A model generated the notes under the pieces. That model saw nothing but the letters and a program-made list of their open reading frames with translations. It had not been told where the DNA came from and did no database searches. From positions 372,001 to 436,000 of the forward strand of contig JAHREI010000002.1 of assembly GCA_021733665.1 (NCBI GenBank): 64,000 nt of DNA, given 5' to 3'. The position numbers and the translations under genes were made by a program. Source of the DNA: Bacillus subtilis. Lineage in GTDB: Bacteria > Pseudomonadota > Alphaproteobacteria > Rhizobiales > Rhizobiaceae. Below, piece after piece: positions 33,824 to 42,922 of this stretch. Numbering within the stretch: the stretch's first letter is position 1; the number at the start of each line of letters is the position of its first letter.

Positions 33824-35745
33824 TAGTTAGCAGAGGTGGTTTCAGCCCACCATGTAGGGAATTGATAGCCGTAAAGCGAGGTTTTTTCCGGATATTTAAT
33901 ATGTGACCACCGCGCAACCTGCTGTTTCGGTAAATAATAGAGCGGCAGATAATAGCTGCCGGAGATCAACAACCGGTCAAATGCCCGCACAGCATCAACG
34001 AAAGCAGAGCGGTCTTTGGCGGCAAGCATAGCCTCTATCATCGCATCAAGTGCTTCATCCTGCGCGCCCGGATAGTTAAAGCTGCCAAGAGCATCGCGCG
34101 AGCCGGAGCCCCAACGCATCCATTGTTCATTGCCGGGGGAGAGAGATGCGGTAAGGGCACCGATAATCATATCATAATCAAAGTTCTGCAGGCGCTGCTG
34201 ATATTGCGCATCATCGGCGCTACGGATTTCAGCGATAATACCGAGACGCGCGAGATTACGCTTATAGGCCAGTGCAAGCTTTTCTTCATCGACCGAACGG
34301 GTCATGATTTCAAAACTCAAACGTGTTCCTTGTGGTGTGGTTGCCACACCATTGTGGAAGGTAAAGCCCGCTTCAATCAGCAGATCATAGGCCTTTTTCG
34401 CCGGCTCCCGATCATGGCCGCTGCCATCAGTGGTAGCCGGTTGCCATGTGCCATTTAGTGCTTCCGGTAACAGCTTGTCATTATAGGCTGCAAGCAATTG
34501 CTTTTCGCCATCTGAGGCCGGACGACCGACCGATGATAGTTCCGAGCCCTGCCAGAAACTGGCCATGCGGTCATATTGACCAGCGAACAAGGAACGGTTT
34601 GCCCATTCAAAGTCGAACAGCTCGGAAAGCGCACGGCGTACTTTAACGTCGGCAAATTTCTCGCGCCGTGTATTGAAAACAAAGCCGAGCATATTGGCCG
34701 GTGTGCCTTTGACAAAAGTGTCTTTGATGATCTTTCCCTGTGTTACTGCAGGGAAATTATAGGCCTTGCTCCAGTGATTAGGCGAACCATCAATATACAC
34801 ATCGACAAGCCCTTTTTTGAACGCCTCGAAATAGGAGGTTTCATTACGGAAATATTCGATAGTGATCGTATCAAAATTGTTGAAACCGGCGCGGCTTGGC
34901 AGGTCTTTTGCCCAGTAATCCGGATTGCGCTGATAGGTGATACGCTCGCCCGGTTTTACGTCCTTAATAATATAAGGACCGCTTGCGACCGGTGGCTTCA
35001 GAGAAGCCTTGCCGAAAGTTTCCGGATCAACAGCATGTTTTGGCAGTACCGGCATAGTACTTGCCAGCAGCAGCGGAAATTCACGGTTCGCCTTATCGTT
35101 GAAGGTAATACGAATGCCACGTTCGCCAACCTTCTCGATCTTGTCGATCTGCTTCATACGGGCATTAAAGGGCGGACGGCCTTTTTCCGTCAGGATTTCA
35201 TAGGTGAAAAGCACGTCTTCCGGTGTTACCGGTTTGCCGTCTGACCATCGGGCTTTCGGGTTCAGCGTAAATTCAATGAAGCTGCGTGCATCATCAATCT
35301 CAACGCTTTCGGCGAGCAAGCCATAGAGTGTAAAAGGCTCATCGGTTGAGCGCTGCATCAGCGGCTCAAACACCAGATTGCCGAAATCCCCGTCAATGAA
35401 CATGCCACGTGCTGTGGTGCGCATGCTCTGCAAAACAAACGGATTCAGACTGTCGAATGTGCCGACGACACCATAGGTGATTTTGCCAGTTTTCGGCGCT
35501 TCAGGGTTAGTATAGGCGAAGCTTTTATAATCTGCTGGCAGAGCAACGTCACCGTGCATGGAGAGTGCATAGGAGGGCGCCGAGCCTTGTTCCACTGCAT
35601 CTGCCTGCGGAACTGCGATTTGCGCCTGCGCTGAAATATCAATAAGTGAAATTCCGGACGCGGCCGCCAAAACAGAGGTTCCCAGCATTGCAAGCAAATG
35701 ACGCCTGTTAATGGTGCGAGGGAAGGGCTGGTATGGCTGAATCAT
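33823..35745 (-). CDS. Extracellular solute-binding protein, family 5 (YejA-like)
   Basis: Periplasmic binding protein for oligopeptides or related compounds, 640 residues. The N-terminus has a twin-arginine-like motif (INRRHLLAML) ahead of the hydrophobic core and an AxA-type site near ISAQAQ. Family 5 features include YGVVGTFDSLNPFVLQ, the SBP_bac_5 segment ARWSDGKPVTPEDVLFTYEIL and AYNFPAVTQGKI. The pattern is closest to YejA of the YejABEF importer. No permease or ATPase genes are beside it, so it is an orphan binding protein here. It is probably transcribed with the FrnE-like gene. Confidence 0.88.
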   Translation of the reverse strand: MIQPYQPFPRTINRRHLLAMLGTSVLAAASGISLIDISAQAQIAVPQADAVEQGSAPSYALSMHGDVALPADYKSFAYTNPEAPKTGKITYGVVGTFDSLNPFVLQSMRTTARGMFIDGDFGNLVFEPLMQRSTDEPFTLYGLLAESVEIDDARSFIEFTLNPKARWSDGKPVTPEDVLFTYEILTEKGRPPFNARMKQIDKIEKVGERGIRITFNDKANREFPLLLASTMPVLPKHAVDPETFGKASLKPPVASGPYIIKDVKPGERITYQRNPDYWAKDLPSRAGFNNFDTITIEYFRNETSYFEAFKKGLVDVYIDGSPNHWSKAYNFPAVTQGKIIKDTFVKGTPANMLGFVFNTRREKFADVKVRRALSELFDFEWANRSLFAGQYDRMASFWQGSELSSVGRPASDGEKQLLAAYNDKLLPEALNGTWQPATTDGSGHDREPAKKAYDLLIEAGFTFHNGVATTPQGTRLSFEIMTRSVDEEKLALAYKRNLARLGIIAEIRSADDAQYQQRLQNFDYDMIIGALTASLSPGNEQWMRWGSGSRDALGSFNYPGAQDEALDAMIEAMLAAKDRSAFVDAVRAFDRLLISGSYYLPLYYLPKQQVARWSHIKYPEKTSLYGYQFPTWWAETTSAN

Positions 35746-36259
35746 TGGTCAATCACTATCCGGTAAATTTAATATTCTGCGTAAGTTTGTCAGGAATTTG
35801 TATGTTTTTGCTGGCTTTTTACGGTGTTTAAGAAGCGTTTGGATTTGCTTTTAAAATTGATTCGTCTCAGATGCACCGTATTAAACCGTTGTTTAGCCGG
35901 AATATGCAGCAAACCACAGAAATATAATACCCGTAATTCGCCTTCCGCTTTTGTTTTTCAGGTCAGATAGTCCGCAAATGCGTTGTTTTTATAGTGCAAA
36001 TCGACGTTAAAAAACTATGGTTAACAATTCGGTACTGGATAAAACAGCGCAGGCGGTGTAACACCGCAAGCAACGTGAGGTCACGCTGTTGCCGTATTTT
36101 ATTCGCACTCATAGCTGCGAAATGCGGTTCACCGGCTGATCCGCAATGGATAATGTTGTCTTGCATTGCGAAACAGCTGCCTCCCAAAGCAAATATGCGC
36201 TGTTTGTTTTTGCAATATAGCGCACCCAGAATTCAGATCAGAGTGTTGAAAGGAACCTG
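35746..36259. other. Divergent intergenic region before ialB, rich in small palindromes
   Basis: 514 bp without a supported gene. Visible structure: a perfect 15-bp palindrome at 36053-36067 (GCGGTGT-A-ACACCGC), CGTGA-GG-TCACG at 36074-36085, TGCGG/CCGCA at 36123-36145 and TGCGCT/AGCGCA at 36196-36224. They may be operators or hairpins of a long 5' leader for ialB. The open frames here (35994-36263 plus, 35963-36187 minus) have no family likeness. Confidence 0.45.
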
Positions 36260-36883
36260 TTGATCATGACCAACACGAAGACATTCGCTGCCGCATCCGC
36301 AATTGCCGGCGCTGTTGCCCTGCTTGCAACTGCTTCCATTCCGGCCTCAGCTCAACAGCTGCCGCCGCAGGGATGGTTCAAGGTCTGCTCGAAGCAGGAA
36401 GACAATGACATCTGCAATACGCAGAATATTGTTACTGCGGATTCCGGTCAGCTTTTGACTGCGATCAACCTGATCGAAATCAAAGGCAAGATTAATCGTA
36501 AGATTTTCCAGGTTTCTGTTCCTACCGGTCGTCTGATCCCTGCAGGCATCGGTATGCAGATCGATGCTAATAAAACCACAAAAATCGAATACGGTATCTG
36601 CTTCCCTGATCGTTGTATCGCTGAAGCTCCGCTGACAGATGAAATGGTCAATGCGCTGAAAAAAGGCGGCAAGCTGACCCTTACATCCGTAAATTTCCAG
36701 AATAAGCCAAATCCGATCACTGTTCAGCTCACCGGTTTCTCCGATGCTCTGACAGGTAAGGGTCTGCAGCAGAATGAAATTGAACAGCGCCAGAAAGATC
36801 TTCAGGATGCAGTTCAGAAGCGTCAGAAAGAATTTGAAGCCAAGATGAAGGCAGAACAGGAAAAGGCGAAAGCCGGTAACTGA
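36260..36883 (+). CDS. Invasion-associated locus B (IalB) family protein
   Basis: Secreted protein of the family first described in Bartonella, where it promotes entry into erythrocytes; the role in other alphaproteobacteria is unclear. The 207 residues have a signal peptide (AAASAIAGAVALLATASIPASA, cleavage before QQLP), then QGWFKVCSKQEDNDICNTQN, GIGMQID and YGICFPDRCIAEAPL with paired cysteines, and a charged C-terminal helix rich in Gln, Lys and Glu. Start: AGGA (36251-36254) is 5 nt before TTG 36260 but 11 nt before ATG 36266; spacing favours the TTG. Confidence 0.9.
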   Translation: MIMTNTKTFAAASAIAGAVALLATASIPASAQQLPPQGWFKVCSKQEDNDICNTQNIVTADSGQLLTAINLIEIKGKINRKIFQVSVPTGRLIPAGIGMQIDANKTTKIEYGICFPDRCIAEAPLTDEMVNALKKGGKLTLTSVNFQNKPNPITVQLTGFSDALTGKGLQQNEIEQRQKDLQDAVQKRQKEFEAKMKAEQEKAKAGN

Positions 36884-36907
36884 TCTGATCATCAGGAAAC
36901 AAATTTT

Positions 36908-36932
36908 AAGGGCGCCTCAGGCGCCCTTTTTT
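36908..36932 (+). terminator. Terminator after ialB
   Basis: Stem AAGGGCGCC with GGCGCCCTT around TCA, then a T run. It lies 25 bp after the ialB stop. Confidence 0.9.
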
Positions 36933-36954
36933 ATTGAAGTTTTAGGAGGGAATA

Positions 36955-37455
36955 ATGACCAGACCGGAATTAACAACGCGGCGGCTGAAATTACGGATTT
37001 ACTCGGCACAGGATGCTGAGGAAATGTACAGCCATATTACGCCGACACTCACCCGATTTATGGCGTGGGAACCACCTGCATCTTTTGAAGAGTTTTTGTC
37101 CAATAAGCCGTCATGGGAAGAGCGTTTTCTGCAGGGGACGGATTACCATTTCGTAGCCAGAGATATTCAAAGCGGACGCTATATCGGTGTGGTCGGCGTG
37201 CATCGCGCTACAACAGCCACACCGGAATTTGGTGTATGGATGAGTGAGGATGTACACGGGCAGGGCTTTGGTAAAGAAGCAGTTGGCGGCGTTTTCGACT
37301 GGGCAAAGAAAGCTTTGCAGGCAGACTATTTTGTCTATCCGGTCGCTGAAGAAAATTGGGCGAGCCGTAAGATCGCGAAATCTCTGGGCGGACAGCTTGT
37401 CTCTTCTGAGCCGAAGCCGAAATATATGTCGGTGACCTATCATATTCCGGCTTAA
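36955..37455 (+). CDS. GNAT N-acetyltransferase (RimJ/RimL-like)
   Basis: A 166-residue acetyltransferase of the Acetyltransf_3 group. It opens with the typical ELTTRRLKLRIYSAQDAEEMY, has strand 4 and the acetyl-CoA loop in EFGVWMSEDVHGQGFGKEAV, and ends with NWASRKIAKSLGGQLV, the region where RimJ/RimL-type enzymes have N..S...EKLGF. A strong AGGAGG stands before ATG 36955. Substrate unknown; relatives act on protein N-termini or small amines. Confidence 0.87.
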   Translation: MTRPELTTRRLKLRIYSAQDAEEMYSHITPTLTRFMAWEPPASFEEFLSNKPSWEERFLQGTDYHFVARDIQSGRYIGVVGVHRATTATPEFGVWMSEDVHGQGFGKEAVGGVFDWAKKALQADYFVYPVAEENWASRKIAKSLGGQLVSSEPKPKYMSVTYHIPA

Positions 37456-37576
37456 AACGCTCTCAGTCAATGTAGTGTAATGGCCGGATATGTCCGGTTA
37501 TTGTCCTGAAGCTGGCTTTTCATTGAGTATTTATTCGGTAATTTCTGTTATATCAATTTACAGGAGTTACCTTAAA

Positions 37577-38131
37577 ATGTCCGCTCAAGATACGGCTTTG
37601 ATTGTTATTGATGTTCAGGAATCCTTTCGGCAGCGTCCGGTGTGGCAGGATGATATTGCCCGACCGTTTGTCCGCAATGTGCAGGCGTTGATTGATGGTG
37701 CCGTAAAACACGATATTCCAGTCGTGCAGATTTTACACACGGATAATGATGACGTGTTTCAGCTGGAAAGCGGTTTTGTCCGTACATTGGAAGGCGTGCA
37801 GATTGAGCCAACGGCATTGTTTTACAAGAAGCGCCATTCTGCTCTGGTTGAGAGTGGATTAAATGTCTGGCTGGTCGAACATGGCATTCGCAAGCTGATT
37901 ATCTGCGGTATCAGAACCGAACAATGTTGTGAGACAACAACACGTCATGCGTCCGATCTGGGTTATCAGGTTGATTATGTAACGGAAGCCACGCTGACTT
38001 TTCCGATGCAGCACGCCTCAGAGCAGGTCTTTTCCGTTGAGGATATTAAAATGCGTACAGAACTGGTTCTGGCAGGGCGCTTTGCTCGCATTGTAACAGT
38101 TGAACAGGCATTGCAGAACGCGGCAGTTTAA
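37577..38131 (+). CDS. Cysteine hydrolase, isochorismatase family
   Basis: A 184-residue hydrolase of the isochorismatase-like (nicotinamidase-related) fold. The catalytic trio is visible: Asp in IVIDVQESF (about residue 13), Lys in YKKRHSAL (about residue 90) and Cys in ICGIRTEQCCETTTRHA. Members cut C-N or C-O bonds in small molecules; the exact substrate is unknown. I start at ATG 37577 after GGAG; the frame from 37490 would add 29 odd residues. The next gene, a GlxA-type regulator, begins 10 bp downstream, so this enzyme may belong to the pathway it controls. Confidence 0.87.
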   Translation: MSAQDTALIVIDVQESFRQRPVWQDDIARPFVRNVQALIDGAVKHDIPVVQILHTDNDDVFQLESGFVRTLEGVQIEPTALFYKKRHSALVESGLNVWLVEHGIRKLIICGIRTEQCCETTTRHASDLGYQVDYVTEATLTFPMQHASEQVFSVEDIKMRTELVLAGRFARIVTVEQALQNAAV

Positions 38132-38141
38132 GGAAAAGAAT

Positions 38142-39140
38142 ATGCATGACCATGGCGGCAACACTATGCAAATCATACCGGTTTATGTCGTTGTGCCGCC
38201 GCATATTTTGCTGCTCGATGTGGCAGGGCCGGTGGAGGTGTTGCGTCGCGCAAATGCAGAGCAAAACGCAATACGGTTTGATTATCGTTTTGTTTCGTCC
38301 AGTCCGCAGCAGGTCAGTTCAATCGGCTTGTCTGTTGCGGGGCTGGAGCCTTTGCCTGAAAGGCTGCCGGATAATGCCTATATTATTCTATGCGGCACCA
38401 TTACTGCACCGGCAGAGGCTGTTGATCCTGAGCCGGAATATGCGGCGTTAGCTGCGTGGCTGAAATCGGTTTTCAGGCCATCTATCCATCTCGTGACTAT
38501 CTGTTCCGGTGCTTTGATCGCCGCGCGGGCAGGGTTGTTTGACGGCTATGCCTGCACAACCCATGCACTCTCTGTCGATGAATTACGCGCGATAGCACCG
38601 GCTGCACGTGTGCTGGATAACCGGTTATTTGTCGAAGATGGTGAGCGTTATTCCAGTGCCGGGATTTCCACCGGAACTGATCTGATGCTGCATCTGGTGG
38701 CAAAACTAACCTCGCCGGTCGTGGCGCTTAATATTGCCCGTTATATGGTTGTTTATATGCGGCGCACCGCTTCTGACCCGCAGTTTTCACCGTGGCTGAA
38801 CGGGCGCAATCATATTCATCCGGCTATTCATCGTGTGCAGGATGCGATTATTGCTGATCCGGCGCGCAACTGGTCATTGGCAGAACTGGCGGATACCGGC
38901 TTTATGAGTGTCCGCAATCTGTCCCGTTTGTTTTTGGAGCAGACAGAACTAACGGTGAATGCCTATGTCAATCTGATCCGCATAACGCTGGCTAAAGATA
39001 TCCTGACAAACTCGTCACTGGATATGGAGAATATTGCCGAGAAATCGGGCTTCACATCCGCGCGGCATCTGCGGCGTGTCTGGGCGAAGTATAATGATAT
39101 CCCGCCCAATGATTATCGCCGCTTATCTGCCGGTCATTGA
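38142..39140 (+). CDS. GlxA family transcriptional regulator (DJ-1/PfpI + AraC)
   Basis: A 332-residue regulator. Residues about 5-190 are a DJ-1/PfpI-like sensor domain (PPHILLLDVAGPVEVLRRAN; VTICSGALIAARAGLFDGYACTTH, with Cys at the nucleophile elbow), and residues about 225-325 are an AraC-type pair of helix-turn-helices (WSLAELADTGFMSVRNLSRLF; IAEKSGFTSARHLRRVW). The start at ATG 38142 follows AAGGAA; ATG 38166 is another option. It is co-directional with the isochorismatase-like gene and overlaps the convergent MFS gene by 7 bp. The ligand is unknown. Confidence 0.9.
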   Translation: MHDHGGNTMQIIPVYVVVPPHILLLDVAGPVEVLRRANAEQNAIRFDYRFVSSSPQQVSSIGLSVAGLEPLPERLPDNAYIILCGTITAPAEAVDPEPEYAALAAWLKSVFRPSIHLVTICSGALIAARAGLFDGYACTTHALSVDELRAIAPAARVLDNRLFVEDGERYSSAGISTGTDLMLHLVAKLTSPVVALNIARYMVVYMRRTASDPQFSPWLNGRNHIHPAIHRVQDAIIADPARNWSLAELADTGFMSVRNLSRLFLEQTELTVNAYVNLIRITLAKDILTNSSLDMENIAEKSGFTSARHLRRVWAKYNDIPPNDYRRLSAGH

Positions 39141-40327
39141 GCCTGCACTAGATCGCGCTGCGCAACGCCGCAAATCACTGCGAGCAATAACAGGCCAGCA
39201 GATGCCCACAGGCCGCTTGAGAGGTTGTGTGTCAGGTCGTTGATGAAACCGATCAGCACAGGGCCGACAATCTGACCTATAGAGAACATAACGGTCATCA
39301 TGCCGATGGCTGCTGCCCAACCTTGCGGCGGCAAATTACGGCGTACATAGACAGTGGTGGAGGCAACCACTGCGAAGAACGCGCAACCGAAACTGGCAGC
39401 GGAAATCATCAGTAAGGTGGTGCCCGATGAGAATATCGGCAACAGTGATGCGATCAGTGTGATCAGGGAAAGCAGGGCAAAGCCATAGCCATGCAGGACT
39501 TTTTTCTGAATACCGGCGCAAACCCACGGCGAAGCAATCGCACCAAGCCCGATCACAAACCAGAAAGCCGATTGCAACATAGCACCGCCACCGGAATTCT
39601 GCACCCATGCGATCATGAAAGTCATATAGGCAATATAACCGGCACCAACAAACAGGTAGCCAGCTAAAATGCCGCTCATAGCTTTATAGTCAACGCGATA
39701 GGGGTTGGTATGCTGATTTGGTTTGTAAACGGTCACAGTCTGGCCGCGTGCACCGATCAGCAATAGTGCCAGCGGTGCCGCAATCAATGCCAGTACAGCC
39801 CATGCATAAGGCCACGAACCTTCGCCGAGATAGGCCATCAGAAAAGGGATGACTAGGCCGGAGAGAAAAATACCGATGCCGGGCCCAGCATAAAATATAC
39901 CGAGCATAACGGAGCTGCGCTCCGGATAGCGCTGCGCAAGACCGGTTGTCAGTAGCCCACCGGCCACAAAAGCCAGTCCCGCACTGAGACCGGCAACAAA
40001 GCGCAGCAGATTGAGGATAAGCACATCGCGGAAAACTGCACACAGTGCCAGTGAGGCAACGACCAGCCAGATATTGATGATCATCATTCTATAGGCGCTG
40101 ATATAGCGCAACAGGCGTGATGCCAGCAGAGCGCCTAACAGATAGCCGATACCATTGCTGGTATTCATCCAGCCAGCATCGGCATAAGACCAGTGCAGAT
40201 CAGCCCGCATATCCGGTAGCACAAGGGCATAAGCAAAGCGAGCAAAGCCCAATCCCAGCGCCGGAACCATTGCTAAGGCCAGAACAACAGCCAGTGCATT
40301 TTCATTTTTCTCGGGCTGGATAGTCAT
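39134..40327 (-). CDS. MFS transporter, YbfB/YjiJ family
   Basis: A 397-residue inner-membrane permease with about 12 hydrophobic segments. The N-terminus GLGFARFAYALVLPDMRADLHWSYADAGWMNTSNGIGYLLGAL is characteristic of the YbfB/YjiJ (MFS_4) group. Substrate unknown. The gene is convergent with the GlxA-type regulator and overlaps it by 7 bp. No ribosome binding site of note. Confidence 0.87.
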   Translation of the reverse strand: MTIQPEKNENALAVVLALAMVPALGLGFARFAYALVLPDMRADLHWSYADAGWMNTSNGIGYLLGALLASRLLRYISAYRMMIINIWLVVASLALCAVFRDVLILNLLRFVAGLSAGLAFVAGGLLTTGLAQRYPERSSVMLGIFYAGPGIGIFLSGLVIPFLMAYLGEGSWPYAWAVLALIAAPLALLLIGARGQTVTVYKPNQHTNPYRVDYKAMSGILAGYLFVGAGYIAYMTFMIAWVQNSGGGAMLQSAFWFVIGLGAIASPWVCAGIQKKVLHGYGFALLSLITLIASLLPIFSSGTTLLMISAASFGCAFFAVVASTTVYVRRNLPPQGWAAAIGMMTVMFSIGQIVGPVLIGFINDLTHNLSSGLWASAGLLLLAVICGVAQRDLVQAQ

Positions 40328-40432
40328 GCTTTGTTATTCCGGTATCATTTCATACGGGATTTATAACGGATTTATGCAGTACCGGTGATGATTAATCTTC
40401 ATGATGCACAATGAAGTGATTTTATGAGCAAG

Positions 40433-40468
40433 AAAAAGCCCCGCCTGAATGATCAGGCGGGGCTTTCT
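40433..40468 (-). terminator. Terminator after icd
   Basis: Perfect stem AAAGCCCCGCCTGA with TCAGGCGGGGCTTT around ATGA, flanked by an A run that is a T run on the minus strand. It lies about 16 bp after the icd stop. Confidence 0.92.
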
Positions 40469-40483
40469 AAAAATCATGACTGA

Positions 40484-41698
40484 TTATGCAGCCATTGCTT
40501 TCTGCAGGTTTTCGTCGATCTTGTCGAGGAAGCCTGTTGTAGACAGCCAAGGCTGATCCGGACCGATCAGCAGAGCCAGATCCTTGGTCATGAAGCCAGC
40601 TTCAACAGTGTCTACGCAGACTTTTTCCAGGGTGTCAGCAAAACGCTTCAGCTCGGCATTGTTGTCGAGTTTAGCGCGGTGCGCCAGACCACGGGTCCAT
40701 GCAAAGATCGAAGCGATCGAGTTGGTTGAGGTTTCCTCACCCTTCTGATGCTGGCGATAGTGACGGGTTACAGTACCGTGTGCAGCTTCAGCTTCAACAG
40801 TCTTGCCATCCGGAGTCATCAGAACCGACGTCATCAGGCCGAGCGAGCCGAAGCCCTGTGCCACGATGTCGGACTGCACGTCGCCGTCATAGTTCTTACA
40901 AGCCCAGACATAACCGCCGGACCATTTCAGAGCCGAAGCAACCATGTCGTCGATCAGGCGGTGTTCGTACCAGATCTTGGCTTCTTTGAACTTCTCAGCG
41001 AATTCAGCGTCAAAAACTTCCTGGAAGATGTCTTTGAAACGGCCGTCATAGGCTTTAAGAATGGTGTTCTTGGTCGACAGATAAACCGGATAACCGCGCT
41101 GCAGGCCGTAGTTCAGCGATGCACGGGCAAATTCACGGATGGATTCGTCGATATTGTACATAGCCATTGCTACACCGGAAGATGGTGCATCATAGACCTC
41201 GTGTTCAATGGTTTCGCCGTCTTCACCAACGAATTTGATCGACAGCTTGCCTTTGCCCGGGAATTTGAAATCAGTCGCGCGGTACTGATCACCAAATGCG
41301 TGACGGCCAACGATGATTGGCTGTGTCCAGCCCGGAACCAGACGTGGTACGTTTTTGCAGATGATCGGTTCGCGAAAGATTACGCCGCCGAGAATGTTGC
41401 GGATGGTGCCGTTTGGCGACTTCCACATTTTCTTGAGCTTGAATTCTTCAACGCGGGCTTCATCAGGAGTGATGGTGGCGCATTTTACGCCAACGCCGTG
41501 TTCCTTGATTGCATTTGCTGCATCAATGGTAACCTGATCGTTGGTTGCGTCGCGGTGTTCGACCGACAGATCATAATATTTCAGATCGATGTCGAGATAT
41601 GGATGGATGAGTTTGTCTTTGATAAACTGCCAGATGATGCGGGTCATCTCATCGCCGTCAAGCTCAACGACGGGATTAGCAACTTTGATCTTTGCCAT
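40484..41698 (-). CDS. icd: NADP-dependent isocitrate dehydrogenase
   Basis: TCA-cycle enzyme converting isocitrate to 2-oxoglutarate with NADP. The 404-residue product is of the eukaryote-like homodimeric type: [20 protein letters not shown] at the start, substrate site residues in [12 protein letters not shown], metal site [20 protein letters not shown] and cofactor region [12 protein letters not shown]. It is monocistronic, with a strong terminator, and its product 2-oxoglutarate is the carbon skeleton sensed in nitrogen control. Confidence 0.98.
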   Translation of the reverse strand: MAKIKVANPVVELDGDEMTRIIWQFIKDKLIHPYLDIDLKYYDLSVEHRDATNDQVTIDAANAIKEHGVGVKCATITPDEARVEEFKLKKMWKSPNGTIRNILGGVIFREPIICKNVPRLVPGWTQPIIVGRHAFGDQYRATDFKFPGKGKLSIKFVGEDGETIEHEVYDAPSSGVAMAMYNIDESIREFARASLNYGLQRGYPVYLSTKNTILKAYDGRFKDIFQEVFDAEFAEKFKEAKIWYEHRLIDDMVASALKWSGGYVWACKNYDGDVQSDIVAQGFGSLGLMTSVLMTPDGKTVEAEAAHGTVTRHYRQHQKGEETSTNSIASIFAWTRGLAHRAKLDNNAELKRFADTLEKVCVDTVEAGFMTKDLALLIGPDQPWLSTTGFLDKIDENLQKAMAA

Positions 41699-42037
41699 AA
41701 AAACCTCTCCTTCATGAAGTTGCGCTTCTCATAGCACTGCTTAAGCGACAGGCAAAGTGCTAACCGCCGCTTGAGAACAGGAATAATAAAAAACTCCGCT
41801 GATAACGGTTTTTTACAATCTTAAAATACAAAATATGCATTCACGATGGTGTGACGGATACAAAAACTGAGTGTCGATTGATCGGGGAACCGGCTGGCAG
41901 CGATTCAGTTTTTTGAAATGCAGCTGTTTAATTGTCACGCATGATTTGAATTTCGTCGCTCTTGCGTTTAAGAAAAGCGCGAAAAGCGCAGGCGGATATC
42001 TCTTATTGCGTGAGACAATTTTAGTTTTGAGAAGATA
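41699..42037. other. Divergent icd-trmJ intergenic region
   Basis: 339 bp holding the promoters of icd (minus) and trmJ (plus). I see no gene, repeat or palindrome that I can support; the part near 41800-41880 is AT-rich. Confidence 0.5.
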
Positions 42038-42910
42038 ATGGCCGGTACAGACAAACAGCGCCCGATGATTTCAGAAGGCCCAGCAATCATTCTTGTAGAG
42101 CCGCAATTGCCGGAAAATATCGGCATGGTGGCACGCGCTATGGCCAATTTCGGCCTTGGCGAATTGCGACTTGTCAATCCGCGTGAAGCCTTTCCGAATG
42201 ATAAAGCCCGTTCTGCGGCCAGCAAGGCGGATCATATTATCGACAGCGCTGTGCTCTATGATGATCTGCCTTCAGCGCTGGCTGATCTCAACTTTGTTTA
42301 TGCTACGACTGCCCGTGAACGCGATGGTTTCAAACAGGTGCGCGGCCCTGTGGAGGCGGGTAAAATCCTGCGTCAGAAATTCCGCACTGGTGAGAAAACC
42401 GGCATCATGTTCGGCCGCGAGCGCGTTGGCCTGAAAAATGATGAAGTTGGTCTCGCTGATGAACTGGTGACATTTCCGGTCAATCCGGCCTTTGCGTCGC
42501 TCAATATCGCGCAGGCTGTGCTGCTGATGTCCTATGAGTGGATGAAATCCGGTCTGGAAAATGAAACAGATACGGTTTTCCGCGGGCCTGATTTACAACC
42601 GGCCAATAAAGAATATCTACACGGTTTCTTTAATCATTTGGAGGAGGCTCTGGATACGCGCGGTTATTTCCGTCCGGAAGCGCGTAAGGAGATTATGGTG
42701 AATAATCTGCGGGCAGTGCTGACCCGTCCGGCATTTGCGGAAGCTGAAGTCCGTTTGCTGCGCGGCGTGCTGACATCGCTGGATTATTTCTCGCCAAAGA
42801 GCCCTCGCGGATCCGGCGCGCCCGAAGGCCGTGCCAGAATACCCAATGATGCCGTAAATAAGGACGGGGCAGAGAATACTGAGCAGGATAAACCGGACGA
42901 AAATTGCTGA
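42038..42910 (+). CDS. trmJ: tRNA/rRNA methyltransferase, TrmJ (SPOUT) family
   Basis: S-adenosylmethionine-dependent 2'-O-methyltransferase; TrmJ acts on residue 32 of several tRNAs. The SPOUT motifs are present: PAIILVEPQLPENIGMVARAMANFGLGELRLVNPR (motif 1), IMFGRERVGLKNDEVGLAD (motif 2) and FASLNIAQAVLLMSYEW (motif 3). The 290 residues carry a C-terminal extension (about 255-290) rich in Pro, Gly, Asp and Glu that looks disordered. murI follows 12 bp later and is probably co-transcribed. Confidence 0.93.
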   Translation: MAGTDKQRPMISEGPAIILVEPQLPENIGMVARAMANFGLGELRLVNPREAFPNDKARSAASKADHIIDSAVLYDDLPSALADLNFVYATTARERDGFKQVRGPVEAGKILRQKFRTGEKTGIMFGRERVGLKNDEVGLADELVTFPVNPAFASLNIAQAVLLMSYEWMKSGLENETDTVFRGPDLQPANKEYLHGFFNHLEEALDTRGYFRPEARKEIMVNNLRAVLTRPAFAEAEVRLLRGVLTSLDYFSPKSPRGSGAPEGRARIPNDAVNKDGAENTEQDKPDENC

Positions 42911-42922
42911 GGCAGGTATGAT

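Noticed and set aside
35963-36263. Open frames on both strands in the ialB leader
   Set aside because: Neither resembles a protein family, and both cross the palindromes; cysteine and arginine content looks random.
40748-41734. 328-codon open frame opposite icd
   Set aside because: Antisense shadow of a well-conserved gene, with no family likeness of its own.
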